Of a stretch of DNA of 64,000 nucleotides, positions 10,436 through 21,793 are shown one piece after another. The first letter of the stretch is position 1. Each line of letters starts with the position of its first letter. The notes below the pieces were generated by a model. That model was not told the origin of the DNA, did no database searches, and saw nothing but the letters and a program-made list of their open reading frames with translations. Source of the DNA: Strongylocentrotus droebachiensis. Lineage: Eukaryota; Echinodermata; Echinoidea; Camarodonta; Strongylocentrotidae. The translations under genes were made by a program, and so were the position numbers. The stretch lies in assembly GCA_035222895.1 (NCBI GenBank), contig JAVYIG010001603.1:124001-188000 (forward strand). The letters are read 5' to 3'.

Positions 10436-13046
10436 TAGTATAACTACCGATTTGCAGTCAACTTTGATCAGAAAAAAGATGCTCCGGCGATCGACATAAT
10501 GCTTCGGGATTACTTATTCAAAGATATAGGGTTATGGTTCCAGGGCTGCAAATGAGTTTTATGTTGGGTGTAGGGTTAGGGTTTTATAGGTGACATATTT
10601 AATCCAGGATTGTAAGTTTGGACTTGTTCGTATAGGATATTGACCAAGGCCAAATAGTCGCCCGACATCATGTGTCGTACATACGCAATCCACAAAGCGA
10701 TTTGTTGCAGATACATCTAGATTTGCCGCGTGTTTTGAACGTAAATGTGACGGAACTTTATTCATCATGAATTTATAAACATTAAACACATTTCTGAGAT
10801 TTTCAGTTGTATTTGATACTATAAACTTTAGGATAAACATATAGCCTATACGTGACAAACTTATAATCATCGATATTGCACAAACATAACAATTTACATT
10901 TTCATGAACTAAAATCAGTGCATAACAATACAACGTCTTTACACGTTATACAAAACTTAACATTACAAAAAAGGTGAAACATTGGTCGACATGTAGTAAT
11001 TACATGTTGAATTTTTTTTTAACGAGGTCCTTTGTATATTTATCGACATCCTTTCACATACTATTAGGTTATCGAACGCTTCTATTATGGTGGTGTGACC
11101 ATAGTTCGCGCGTGATATAGTTCGGTTAGAAAAATCGATAAGATTTAAAAAATCTGATATTACCAAAGGAAAGAGGAACCTAAAATTATCCCGAGACAAC
11201 ATTTCTATGGAATTAGATGTGAAATATGAAAATATTGAAAAAAGATCTTAATTTGCGTCTGTTCCATAAAAATATTAACCTACCGACAAGGGTCTGGAAA
11301 TCTTTATTCTGAAAGCAGAAGTCATCAAAATTGTCAGTAAAAAGTGGTACCAACTTATGGTATGGTAATTTGCCTTGCAATATCAGGGGCGAATATAGGG
11401 GGGGGGGGTTGTCGGTTCACCCCCCCCCCTTGGGCGGCAAGTGAAAAAAAGAAAAGAAAGTAAAACAGTAAAACGGCGCGATTTTTGGAAAATCCTGGAT
11501 CCGCCACTGGGTCAACCCCCCCCCCCCCCCCTTGGCAAAAAGCTAGATCCGCACCTGAATATATGCAATTACCGCTCTGATAGATCGCTTTTTGTGATAA
11601 ATTAGCTTTAAAGTCCCGTGCGCGAATTAATGTTTCGTTTTTTTAATTGCAGTTGCAGCGCATTCCGATCCGACATCGAATTTTGAGATCGCGATATCTC
11701 CGTAATTCTTTGACCATTAATTTTCTAGTTGCACCAATTGTAGTAAACAAACTTTGCAGTCAATTTGGTAATAATCGAACTAAATAGATTTATGTAGAAT
11801 ATGATAAATCATGGATCGAATATCACTTTTCCTAATATTTCAAAGAAAAATCTCCGGGAACTTTGGTCATTCCATCATACATTGTATTGTACATTATTTA
11901 GACAGTTCATTATTATTACCTTCCTGATATGGTTCTCGTTATAGAAAAAGATAAAAGAAAAGATCTTGCAAAATATTCCTGTATACTTTGGGTTAGCCTC
12001 AGAATAAAAATCGTAATGAAAAATATAAAATGTTATGGCTTTCCCCGATGATGAATAAAATACCACAACCCCTTATGCGTAACATTGAATCAAGTGCATC
12101 TATTTAAAAGCATTCACTAGATGAGCGGGGTGATGGATGACTACAATCGTAACTCGAAAACTATTCAAAACAACAAGGTGCAATTCCATTTGAAGTGCAA
12201 CCGGCAGCATGGGGATAAATCCTGATAAATATAAAGAAACATAACACCCGGTGAAATATTTTCCCCCCAATTAACCAACAGCCAAATTACGCTAGAGGCT
12301 CGTTGACCGCGGCGTTTTTAAAAATGATGACGTATAAGTGTTAACGCTTCACTTTACTGCGTAAGAGCTCACCGAATACGCGCATGACCGCTGTTGCGCG
12401 CACTTGTCATTCATTTATACGTAATAAAAATGCAGTGGTGTTTTTTCTCCCGGCGGTTTACCGCGTCGTATCTATGCGAGCCTTTAAACGAATATCTCCA
12501 TATGATGCAGAAACCTTGCGGTATGTTTCGTTTTCTGTTACATGTATATATATTTATACTAGGTATATATATTTATACTAGGTATAATAAATGTAAAATC
12601 CCGCACTGTTTATTGTCATAACTGGAAATAGTTTAAATCGATTTGTCTTAAATCAGCTTGCTGATATTCATCTTTTCGACAAAAGACTTGAAACGAAAAT
12701 AAGATGAAAACCGACATGTGTATTTACTATTTACGTCGGGTAATCACACGAGTCAACTTATTACACGCACACAATATACTTCTCTTTTCGTGTTTTTGTA
12801 GTAATGGACATTTTATGAAAGGCAGGCTCAATAATCCAGTAGATATACAAATATCATATGGTAATTTATTAGAATGTTATGTACATTTTGACAAGTAAGC
12901 AATTTCGTAAGGCTACTGCAAAGATCACGGCTCAACGTTTGATCATATGAAAGTTGTTGCAATAGGACATGAACAAAAATATTAACAAAATTTAAGAAAT
13001 GTAATGTCATACAATGGTAATAACCTATATCATATTACATTATTCA
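10436..13046. other. Intergenic between the convergent genes, no gene seen
   Basis: AT-rich sequence holding the small element at 11384-11557. A locally CpG-rich stretch lies at about 12295-12480. A 19-bp direct repeat (TATATATTTATACTAGG) occurs at about 12548-12583. Short ORFs have no recognisable domain. Confidence 0.55.
11384..11557. mobile_element. Possible hAT-like non-autonomous element
   Basis: The left end CAGGGGCGAATATAG resembles the inverse of the right end, CTAGATCCGCACCTG. AATAT lies on both outer sides. An internal CCTGGATCCGCCACTG is a further inverted end-like word. Long G and C runs lie just inside the ends. Boundaries and superfamily are tentative. Confidence 0.45.
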
Positions 13047-13056
13047 TTTATTTATT
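13047..13056 (-). promoter_or_regulatory. Candidate poly(A) signals of the receptor gene
   Basis: Two overlapping AATAAA hexamers on the minus strand lie about 500 bases past the stop codon of the receptor. They are the first such signals downstream and a reasonable 3' end. Confidence 0.4.
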
Positions 13057-13555
13057 TACCTATTTTTGCCGTGAAGTCTTAACCAGTTTTGGTCGCCCAA
13101 AAAGAATTGCCCCACTCCACTTTTGTTAGTCAATATAAAATCCCGATCGACTGCGAATCGCACTTGAATAACACCATGTGGTCACTGGAATGCCCCCTAA
13201 ACATGTAGCCGATTAGACTTTTCCTCTGACAAAATCTTCTACCCCTTATTATTTTATCTTCATTCTGGTCCCTATCCCGGATGAAATTACATTTCTAAAA
13301 TCAATATCGCGATGTCTTTTTTCCCCCAAGTTTTAGTCGGGTTGTAGTACGTGCGATGGCTAATCATATAGACATAGTTTCCATTCTATGATCGCCAGCA
13401 GAGATAACACGAATGTCTTCAAAAAAAAAGATTGATCCATTCTCAAAAACTGAAGAAATTACTTTGTGCTATGACATTCTTGCATTGGATTTTAGAAGGC
13501 AATGAAAGGTGGAAGTAGGAGACGAAACAAAATGCCCCACAATATCGGCCTTTTG
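13057..13555 (-). other. Probable 3' UTR of the mGluR-like receptor gene
   Basis: Non-coding sequence between the stop codon and the first AATAAA on the minus strand. No repeats or ORFs of note. Confidence 0.45.
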
Positions 13556-14859
13556 TCAGAGCATCTCTTGTTCATGTTCATGTTCGTCGGGTGTCGACTC
13601 ATCCTGGTTGCTACATGTGTGTGAAAGTGCAGATTGGGACACGACATGATGACAGTTGTTGGCATGTTTCATGGCGGCGTTGTTCATACGCACGTTGCGT
13701 TTGGGTCTTAAAATAATGATGTAGACTTTGGGCGCGAAAAGGCACGCGAGGCTGATGGTGGCACTGAGGCAGACGGCGAAGCTGACGCTGATGAGACGGA
13801 GCTTCAGGTTGGATGCCGTCAAGATGTAAATGGGCACCATAGCAAGCCATACGATACAAGTGGTGTACAGAGTGAAACCAATGAACTTGGCTTCGTTAAA
13901 CTGGTCGGGTATTTTACGAGTGAGGAACGCATATGCCGTACACAAGAGCATGAGGAGTATCGGGTAAGCCATGTTGAGTAGCGAGAAGTGATCAACAAAG
14001 CAATGACACACCAAGTAAACCTCACCATCATTAGCCCCGGATCGGACAACATGAGGCGGGTTGGCAGCCATCAGCACCGCGGACAGTATCGCCTGCACAC
14101 CGATGAGAATGACGGTGATTATGACCTGAGATATTGGGCTGATGAATTCAGGTCGCTTGGGCGTTGACCGACCGTTCTGAAAGATCCGATGAACGCGGTT
14201 GGTCTTGACGAGGAGTGCGCTGTAGCACACTGTGAATCCATGCGACATCAAGAGCTGGTGCAGACCACAGATGACGAAGTTTGGAGGGACAAAGAACAAG
14301 ATTGATATGATGTAACACATCAAGACGCCGAACAGGAGCACAGTCATGAGTTCCTTGCCCGATGCTTTGACAAGCGGCGTCATCCGATAGCGTCTGAAGA
14401 TGAGACCAATGATGCCAGTTGTGAGTATCCCCAAGCTTGCGAAGACAATAACCAGTATGGCCCACCCAGTTGGTAGAATGGGCACCGCTGGCACCAGATC
14501 ACATCCCGTGTAGGAAGCATTGGTCCTGCTTCCTTCCTCGCACTGTTCACACGTCTCTCTATCAACCAGGTAGTGTGGACTACTCAGATCACCACATGGC
14601 TCGCAGCGCCAACAGCACTTATCCTCCAGGACCACCTTGACTTCCCATTGCTTGCACGGCACGCCGCAGGCTGACGTAGGGTATTCTGGCGAGAACAACT
14701 TGAACTGGGGCTGAGAACCGTTCAAATGGATCTTGTCAGAGTAGTGTCCAATGGTCACATAGTTGTACACCCCGGGACTGACTTGCTGGTAGTTGAGCAA
14801 GGTGTAGAGCGCCGGGCCGTCGCCGTCTTCATCAAAGCTCAACTGTGCACCCGTTATAC
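13556..14859 (-). CDS. Grm-like: Metabotropic glutamate receptor-like class C GPCR, last coding exon (cysteine-rich domain, 7TM, tail)
   Basis: This exon encodes the membrane half of a plasma-membrane class C GPCR. The acceptor is AG at 14861-14860; the first two bases complete a glycine codon with the previous exon and the reading begins ITGAQLSFDEDGDG, the usual mGluR spacing. Counting from the Leu codon at 14842, a cysteine-rich NCD3G domain (about 59-114, with CCWRCEPC) leads into seven hydrophobic segments near 127-149, 165-185, 193-215, 239-260, 286-307, 320-342 and 349-378. Class C landmarks are KTNR after TM3, FISP before TM4, the TM3 Cys and ECL2 Cys pair, and FNEAK in the third intracellular loop. 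The tail is short, His/Glu-rich, and ends EQEML. The stop is TGA at 13558-13556. Closest to mGluRs; exact subgroup uncertain. Confidence 0.93.
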
Positions 14860-16851
14860 CTGTAGATTAAAAGATTAAAAGAACAAAACATATATCAGGG
14901 GTTTAGTGACACATCCCAGTTTGGCTTTGTAGCGTTCTGAAATTAACAAGATAGTGGGGGAAGAAACAATTGAATGTTATTCTGGAATAAATTAATCAAT
15001 AACTGATAGGACAGGGAAGCAGTGAGGAAAGAAGGGTGGAAAATAGGCAAAAGTAAATATGGTTAGCTGGAGAAAAAGGAGATGGAAAGAGGAAAGTGGT
15101 AGAGAGAGAGAGAGAGAGAGAGAGTGCGTTAGATAGGTAGAGGGAGCGAGTGAAAGAGAGATAGAGAGAGAGAGAGAGGGACGTTATAAGAGAGAAGGAA
15201 ATATTAAACAAATGGTAGAGGAAGAGGAAGAAGTGAAGGATCGACTGCGATGGCAAGTATGAATACATAGATAATTAGAATTGGTGATAGTGGAAAAAGC
15301 AAATTTAAGCAAAGAAAAAGCAAATAAAAAAAGAGGGAAAAAGAGAAAATGAATTAAAATAAAGGGGATGTGTGTAGGTAAAAAGACAGGAAGCATTTGG
15401 ACGTGATTCGAAAATAAAGCATCCAAAATTACAGTATTGTTCAGAATATCACTTCTGTATGGGGATAACTTGAAAGGACGTCATCTCCGCAAGTTCTTCT
15501 AAATGCACCTACGCAACCCAGAAGAGCAGCTATACGTAGTTCGAGGAGATGAATGATTCAGGGAAATCTTATTTATAGAACAACTTCCATTAGTTAAGTA
15601 TCATTGAGACGTCATCTTTGGACGTGATCACACTTATGCAATTATGCAGAAGTAGAAACCAAAGATTTGACAGCATGAAAGTAACTTACAGAGAGGACAA
15701 AACGAATGGGATTGAACAGTTTTTGTTGTTATCATACTTCTGAGTTATATATACTACTTTGAAAAGAAGAAGAAGATGGAGAAGAAGAAGAAGAAGAAGA
15801 AGAAGGAGAAGAAGAAGAAGAATAGAATTTAAAAAAAAGAAGAAGAAAAAAATCAAGAATTATAGCAGCATAAATACTTGGAAAAAGCAGAAACAAGTAG
15901 AATGGTAAAAAAAAAAACTCCCGTTAAATTATTCCATCGATATCATTAGTGCATTTTTTAATCTTTAAAAAAAATGCATCTCTTGATTGGTTATATGGCT
16001 TACATTATGGAAAATCATGGTTTAAGCGTTATAATTTGTTTCAGTTTATCTCCTCATGACTGTGCTGGTATCACGTTTAAAGGCACACTGTCCTACTTGT
16101 AGCTACTTGCTCCCTCTATATAGAAAACTTCCCAAATCGGTGCCTGTTGGTCCCCCATGATCCTCTTTTTCTTATGTTAAATGAGAGCTGAGTTAATGAG
16201 ATAGCCACCTGTCACAGTGACCTCGTTGGCTCGCTGTGTGGTCTAATCCCTTCTAGCTGCAGTAGTAACGCCTACCTTTAAAGGTTATTCTTAAAATGAA
16301 TAATGAGATCTGGTAAAATCGAAACCTTAAGAAAAGAAAACGAAACCCTTAATTCTTTCAAGTTCATTTGAATGAGAATACATCAAGTCTGCTCCGGCAT
16401 CTTTAGAACTGACTATGGGCAACATTTACTGGACCTAGTCTGATCAAGGAATTTAACTCCTTGGACTCATAATAACTGGCATCTCGCCCGCCCCTGTAAA
16501 GAACTTGACGAGATTATCGTTTCGTCATCTCATCACGACTTAAATGCTTCCATAAAACAATAAAAACTGTCAATGGATAAAAACAAAAATTACTTTGGCA
16601 GGTATGGGCTACGAGTGACTAACTACACTAAGTTGAACTGAAATGATTAAGTGATTAACAGTGATTAAGTTTGCTCTCCCCTTCCCTGGCCGCCGCAAGG
16701 CTTTTGCACTGAGAATATTGCTACAAAAATTTGGATTTGTATAATTTTTGTCATTCTAATTTTGTAATCACCTTCATTATATTATTGTTTCATTGTTATA
16801 TCTCTTGAAAGTGCCGAATAAATAATGAAGACGAATAGATCATCGTCATAC
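14860..16851 (-). other. Intron of the mGluR-like gene
   Basis: The donor is CAAAG/GTATG at 16852/16851 and the acceptor ends at 14860; the intron is about 2 kb and phase 1. It contains (GA)n at 15099-15180 and (GAA)n at 15764-15822. No other gene seen. Confidence 0.85.
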
Positions 16852-17235
16852 CTTTGAACTGTACTTTGCTCAGGTATTTCTTGAGGAGACCGCCTTGAAC
16901 AGGTCGCATGCGATCACACAGTCCTCGCGTCTCCACTCCGCACAGGTCTGCATGCATGTCCTTGAGAGCGTAGGCGAAGGCCAACAGGGCGTCGGCCACA
17001 AACTGAAGCTGAAAAAGCTGCTGGTAGTCGTCGAACGAGAGATGGCGACGCTCGTTTCCGGTGCATCGACGAGGAAACATGGTGCGATACGGTGGTCGAT
17101 GAACCACGCGGTTGTGACTGGCGATGGTATCTGTGTTGGACCACGTGCAGTTGTGTAGGACCTCCCAGTACTCTAAGAACCAAGGGTTACGGCGGTTCGA
17201 CAATGGGCGCAGACTAGTGAAATACTCGTCAAAAC
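16852..17235 (-). CDS. Grm-like: mGluR-like receptor, exon encoding the end of the Venus-flytrap domain
   Basis: This exon of 384 nt (phase 1 to phase 1) encodes the C-terminal part of the extracellular ligand-binding domain. It reads FDEYFTSLRPLSNRRNPWF, then CTGNE, FVADALLAFAYALKDMHADLC, GLCDRMRP and KVQFKG, all standard mGluR landmarks, including the paired cysteines of CTGNE and of LC...GLC. The acceptor AG is at 17237-17236 and the donor at 16852/16851. A gapless count back from the LC cysteine shows that the lysine contacting the distal carboxylate of glutamate in mGluR1 (K409) is replaced by glutamine here. This suggests altered ligand preference; see findings. Confidence 0.92.
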
Positions 17236-18153
17236 CTATTATGCGGGGAAATTGGAAAGATAACAGCCATTTTTACAACATAATACAACATAAGGCGACA
17301 ATTAAGAAATACGGTTGTCCCTCGTTCTCACTCCTGAAAATTATTAATTACAGAAATTGAAAGTAATATGAAGATTTTGGGAATGAAACACAGATAGTAT
17401 ACACATGATATACATCATGTGCGACAGTGCGAGGAGGTAAAACAGTTTACAAGTTTTTCTTGAAAGAAATAGATATCAACCTTTTTGTCGAAAGTGCTCG
17501 ATACGAAAATCACAATACAATGCGTCCCAGAAAAACGAGACCGAGAATTATCAATGTTTTATCATAACTTTATCACAATTATAATTGATAAATGACACAT
17601 ATTTGTAAAGCTTCGATCCTGCTCTTTCATTTGATGCAACCCATATGATGCATATTCCACGCATGAGTCATTAAAAACAATTTTAAGAGAGAGTACCAAA
17701 AAGTAATTTGGCGGGCGGTATCTGAATTTTAAAGTGAAATTCATTTTCTGCCCTTTCATACTAACACCTCAATCAGGAAAAATGAGCCAGGAATAACAGA
17801 GTTCTGTTTGTTCATAGTAATGCTTGCATTTCCATAATTTGATTAAACGAATTCGTTTTCACTGGCTGCCTGCCGTAGCAACAAACAGAGTTGACAAAAG
17901 ACTTAACTCCGTCTCGTTGACGATCAGCCACGCATCAAGTCTTTCGTCTTCTTTGTGCATGGCTGGGACGCACTGTATAACCTGTCTCTCCACCCCCTTT
18001 GTCATAATTAGTTGCCTACCCCCCCCCTTTAATCCTATTTTAAACATAATAGTGGACCTTTTATTAATCTGAGTTTTGATTAGCATCTCTCGATATCATC
18101 CATTTTGCTTCATGGACAGGCGAGCAATTAAGATTCCATTTGTTGATTCTTAC
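17236..18153 (-). other. Intron of the mGluR-like gene
   Basis: A 918-bp phase-1 intron with donor ATG/GTAAG at 18154/18153 and acceptor at 17236. No repeats or ORFs of note. Confidence 0.85.
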
Positions 18154-18342
18154 CATCGATTGGTTTGGTTGTTGGATGAAACGTAATGGCGCCCTCTAAT
18201 GCTGCTTCATTGTTGAGTGTCTGATACTGTCTGCCACTCCACGAATCACTGCCTAACCAGATGAAATGATTTTCCACATTCTTCCTCTGAACGGCATGTA
18301 ATAATCTCGAAACGTGGTACTCTAAACTCCAGACTATCACAA
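18154..18342 (-). CDS. Grm-like: mGluR-like receptor, middle exon of the Venus-flytrap domain
   Basis: This is a 189-nt exon, phase 1 at both ends. Joined to its neighbours it reads VVIVWSLEYHVSRLL, then HFIWLGSDSWSGR and EGAITF, ending PIDG, which matches the segment between NAR-VVI and FDEYF in mGluRs. The aspartate of GSDSW aligns with the amino-group-binding Asp318 of mGluR1 and the Arg of WSGR aligns with Arg323. The acceptor AG is at 18344-18343, the donor GTAAG starts at 18153. No in-frame stop. Confidence 0.92.
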
Positions 18343-18460
18343 CTACGAAATGAACGAGAGAGAAAAGGGGAGAGAATGATAGCTATTAGCTTCAAATAAA
18401 ATCGGTTCCTTTATTAATTTAAACATTTGAAGTTCAAGTTCATTTATTCAAAACCACATA

Positions 18461-18632
18461 AATATTCATTCATTCATTCGTGCATTCTTTCATTTATTTA
18501 TTCTTTCATTCATTCGTTCATTCATGCATTCATTCATTCACTCACTCATGCATTCAAACATTCATTCATACATTCATTCATGCATTCATTCATTCATTCA
18601 CTCATGCATTCAATCATTCATTTGTTCGTCCG
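18461..18632. repeat. (TTCA)n microsatellite
   Basis: Imperfect tetranucleotide array of CATT/TTCA units over about 170 bp, giving spurious Ser/Ile/His-rich ORFs. Confidence 0.93.
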
Positions 18633-18943
18633 TTCCTTTCAATTTATTGATAATATGGGCCTATCCTTACAAAAAACAGTCAATGATTTTCAGATTTCAT
18701 AGGTGCCGTATTGAAAGATGATATTAAAGAATACCGTGCATTCACCAAACATGACACGCACGACAAGGATCAACGATTTGCAAATATAATGGGAGATGGA
18801 TCGTTTACAATAGTGCAGTTAAAATCTAGATATACAAATCAAATTATTTACAATTATAAAAAATTACAAAATAATGGGGGAGGGGGGATTAAAAAGCTGG
18901 GGAAGACGGAAGAAAAAACGATGAAGAATCTGTTGAGAAAGAT

Positions 18944-19075
18944 GTGGAGGTGGTACAGTGGTTAATTCACTTGACTCTCAATTCAAGGGTTGAGGGTTCG
19001 AACCCCAGCCCGGCATTGAAATCCTTTGGCAAGACATTTATCCACATTTGTCAGGCAATATTACATTTTTTTTTA
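18944..19075 (+). mobile_element. tRNA-derived SINE (5' part)
   Basis: The tRNA-like head has an A-box-like TGGTACAGTGG (18951-18961) and B box GGTTCGAACCCC (18995-19006), followed by CCTTTGGCAAGACATTTATC, the same body junction as in the elements at 36110-36458 and 58130-58346. It ends in a T/A run. The clover leaf is degenerate, so this is not a functional tRNA. Confidence 0.8.
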
Positions 19076-19155
19076 AAACAAGGAGAGGTTAGTCAGAGAT
19101 CGTACCCGAGGCCTTCAATTATTTACCCAGAATGTGATGAATATGTTAGGTTTTA

Positions 19156-19348
19156 CAGTAGGCTTGCGGGTGCACCACGTGAGAGAGAGAGAGAGAGAGG
19201 ATTGAGGAGTCCTGAAAATGACTCTCGGTAATCTTTCTTGAGGATGTGTAGTCCTGAAAAGGACTGTTTGTGTAGTATAGCAAAAGACTGTTGGTTATCT
19301 TTCTTAGCTTATAGTTCTCTCTCACATGGTGCACCCGCAAACCTACTG
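19156..19348 (-). mobile_element. Mariner-like MITE carrying a histone-type 3' end signal, copy 1
   Basis: Ends are inverted repeats of about 30 bp: left CAGTAGGCTTGCGGGTGCAC, right the inverse ending ACCTACTG. TA precedes the left end, but the right flank is TT. Read on the minus strand, the interior holds a stem-loop AGTCCT-TTTC-AGGACT and CAAGAAAGA, plus a second imperfect stem-loop and an AAGAAAGATAACC word. A related copy in opposite orientation lies at about 39110-39284. Confidence 0.75.
19232..19265 (-). promoter_or_regulatory. Histone mRNA-like 3' stem-loop plus downstream purine element
   Basis: On the minus strand, a 6-bp stem with TTTC loop (19265-19250) is followed 9 nt later by CAAGAAAGA (19240-19232). 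This matches the architecture of metazoan replication-dependent histone 3' ends bound by SLBP and U7 snRNP. No histone reading frame lies upstream on that strand. Confidence 0.6.
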
Positions 19349-19796
19349 TTTATCTACATCACCATGCAAGCCGACACTTACAAGCAGCATGTTAGGTTTT
19401 GTTTAAGTCTGTGAAATGAAATACGAAACGCGTTGAGCTCGTCGAGTTTGCTGATCGCTATGTCATCAACGGTCATGATCAAGTGTCAAATAAGATTCTT
19501 TCTTTTGACTTGTCAAAACGAGACAAAATATAGATTAGATTTAGGTTTTGTTTCGTGCGAAATGCTTCACTATGAAAAACACAGTTATCTCGTCTAAAAT
19601 AAAATGGTTTATTATGTTACGTATTTAAGGGGATTCGTATTTTAAACAAAACATAATTATTTATCTAGAATTAAACCAAATGAGATGAAACCATGTGAGA
19701 TTAATTGGGTACACGCCCCAAATCTATAACGGGCTGCTTATAATATAGTATATAGTATCATTATTTCATGTTTCATTGTCTATTCCCGCACATATG

Positions 19797-20205
19797 TATT
19801 ATATTTGCTTGAAACCTTTTTCCACGAACCAAGCTCTCGTCGCATAACAGAAAATAGTTAATGCGTTTATGAGCTACAAACATACATCATCATAGTATAC
19901 GCCCTTTTGAATCATTCGTGGACTTAAAACATGACAAAAGCATGGAAATAGAAAATATTTATAAAGTACGTCCTGCTTTATTTACCATTTAAAGAGGCCC
20001 ACGAAGATTTATTTAAGTATTTAAATATATTATATTTGCTTGAAACCTTTTTCTACGAACCCAACTCTCGTCGCAAAACAGAAAATAGTTAATGCGTTTA
20101 TGAGCCACAAACATACATCATAATTTTACCATACGCCCCTTTGAATTATTCGTGCACTTCAAACATGACAAAAGCAGGGAAAGTGTAAAGTAGGGCCTGC
20201 TTTAC
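19797..20205. repeat. Tandem duplication, period ~232 bp
   Basis: The segment starting TATTATATTTGCTTGAAACC at 19797 recurs at about 20029 with moderate divergence, including GTTAATGCGTTTATGAGC and CATGACAAAAGCA. Two copies, non-coding. Confidence 0.8.
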
Positions 20206-20410
20206 GAATATTTATAGAACTAAGTATCAAATGTATGAATTGAAAGCACAATGTAAGACATAATATCATAATCGTGATAATGGCCCTTTGAGCAAGGGCG
20301 GAGGAGAGGAACGATCATGATCAGCGTTTCAAACAGAAATGTTATACTAAAGGAACAGTTAATATCGGCCTACTGGAAGAACTTTTGTTAAATAACGACA
20401 CCCTCAAAAT

Positions 20411-20515
20411 GACTCTCTCTCTCTCTCTCTACCCCCTCTCTCTCCCCCCCCCCCCCATCTCTCTCTCCCTCTCTCCCCCAGCCTCTCCCTCTCTCTCACC
20501 ATTCCTCAAATTTCT
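20411..20515. repeat. CT/C-rich low-complexity tract
   Basis: CT dinucleotide runs interspersed with C runs over about 100 bp. Confidence 0.9.
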
Positions 20516-20562
20516 TGTTGTGACCCCTCCCACTGCTTGCCTTTTCTTCAGATCTAAAATAG

Positions 20563-20936
20563 GATTCTAGGACACCTACCCCCTGGACAACCACCCTGGA
20601 TAACCAAGCGTAGGATAACCGCCCGTACGGATAACCACCCTCTAGGACGACTACCACTAGGACAACTATCCCCGGACAACTACACCCGGACACCTACCCC
20701 TAGGATGGTTGTCCAGGGGTAGTTGTCCTAGAGGATGGTTGTCGTATAGGGGGTAGTTGTCTGGGGATAGTTGTCCAGGGGTAGTTGTCCGGGGTTATTT
20801 ATCCTGGAGGGTAGTTGTCTGAGCGGTAGTCGTCCAGGAAGATGGTTGCCCTAGGGGCAGTTGCCCTTTAGAGGGTGATTATCCTAGGGATGGTTATCCG
20901 GGGGTGGTTGTCCAGGGGGTTGGTGTCCGGATACGC
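20563..20936. mobile_element. Foldback (TU-like) transposon built of inverted arrays of ~15-bp repeats
   Basis: About eight degenerate units of the type GGACAACTACCCCTA run forward from 20571 to about 20705. About fourteen units of the reverse complement (GGGGTAGTTGTCC type) then run to 20930. The ends are inverted (GGACACC at the left, GGTGTCC at the right). The whole is flanked by the 8-bp direct repeat TAAAATAG (20555-20562 and 20937-20944). This is the structure described for sea urchin TU and Drosophila FB elements: long inverted termini made of short tandem repeats. No coding content. Confidence 0.8.
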
Positions 20937-21203
20937 TAAAATAGACATTAGTCATCCCTCTTTGTCATAGGCAGCGAATATTGTAAGCCGTATTTGGTCG
21001 TATAGCCATTATTACCCTATCGATCATTTGCTGCATCTATTTTGAAGATTTTGAAGAAACTTATACGACGTAATAGACCGGTTTACTAACCTAATCAATT
21101 TGCAAGGGTGTTTCTCTCCTAGGGACCTAGAGACGAGTTATTCCATTAACCTGTTATTGATGTCAGATTGAACTACAATACTCGAAATCCAGTCCGCACA
21201 TGC

Positions 21204-21205
<2 letters not shown>

Positions 21206-21238
<33 letters not shown>

Positions 21239-21480
21239 GCCTAATAGTCCACTCCAAATTTTATTAAACCGAAACGGAAATTCTTTTTGCCCAATTGATC
21301 GTGAGCCCGGCAGCCACTGAGCAGCGCCAGATCGACGTTGCTCTATCCCTTATTGTTGAACGCCAAACAAGGTAGCAACAACTCCCATTTTTTAACGTCT
21401 TTTGGTATGACGCGGCCGGGGTTCGAACCCACGACCTCCCGGTTGTGAGGCGGACGCTCTACTGACTGAGCCAACACTCC
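21206..21480 (-). mobile_element. Full-length tRNA-derived SINE with (ATT)n tail
   Basis: On the minus strand it starts GGAGTGTTGGCTCAGTCAGT, with the A box in that stretch and B box GGTTCGAACCCC. An anticodon-loop position reads CAC, hinting at a Val-like ancestor. The body (ATACCAAAAGACGTT, GGGAGTTGTTGCTACC) runs to a 33-bp trinucleotide tail at 21206-21238. Anticodon stem pairing is poor, so it is not a tRNA gene. Confidence 0.85.
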
Positions 21481-21742
21481 GGTATTACTTGTTGCTATGT
21501 CAGGTAAGCCCCGGAATGTTTTGTGGACTCAAAGATTTTTCAAAATGTATATATTTGCGTGCGTGCATCTGAGCTTTCTCCGAAACCAATGAATAAAGCT
21601 TAGTATGTTATGTGGTTTGGGGAAACATCAGGGGAAGTCCCATTGTCAGCAAGCGATTATCAGAAAAAGCACCCAATTACCAACATTAATGAATTCCATG
21701 TAACTCGTTACTTGCAGTAACACCGCAGATTATTTTTTATCA

Positions 21743-21745
<3 letters not shown>

Positions 21746-21784
<39 letters not shown>

Positions 21785-21793
21785 TCTCTCTCT
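21746..21793. repeat. (CT)n microsatellite
   Basis: CT dinucleotide tract with one TTTGT interruption. Confidence 0.93.

Noticed and set aside
10559-10933. 124-codon minus-strand ORF between the two genes
   Set aside because: No domain, no splice or homology support; kept as non-coding.
13611-14465. Minus-strand ORFs of 61-105 codons within the receptor's last exon
   Set aside because: Alternate frames of the seven-transmembrane coding sequence.
19200-19400. Histone gene near the stem-loop signals
   Set aside because: No histone reading frame lies upstream of either stem-loop; the ORFs there merely translate the repeat.
20496-20693. Val/Gly-rich minus-strand ORF
   Set aside because: By-product of the ~15-bp foldback units, whose length preserves frame.
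21406-21480. tRNA gene with CAC anticodon on the minus strand
   Set aside because: Anticodon-stem pairing is poor and it continues into a SINE body with an (ATT)n tail.
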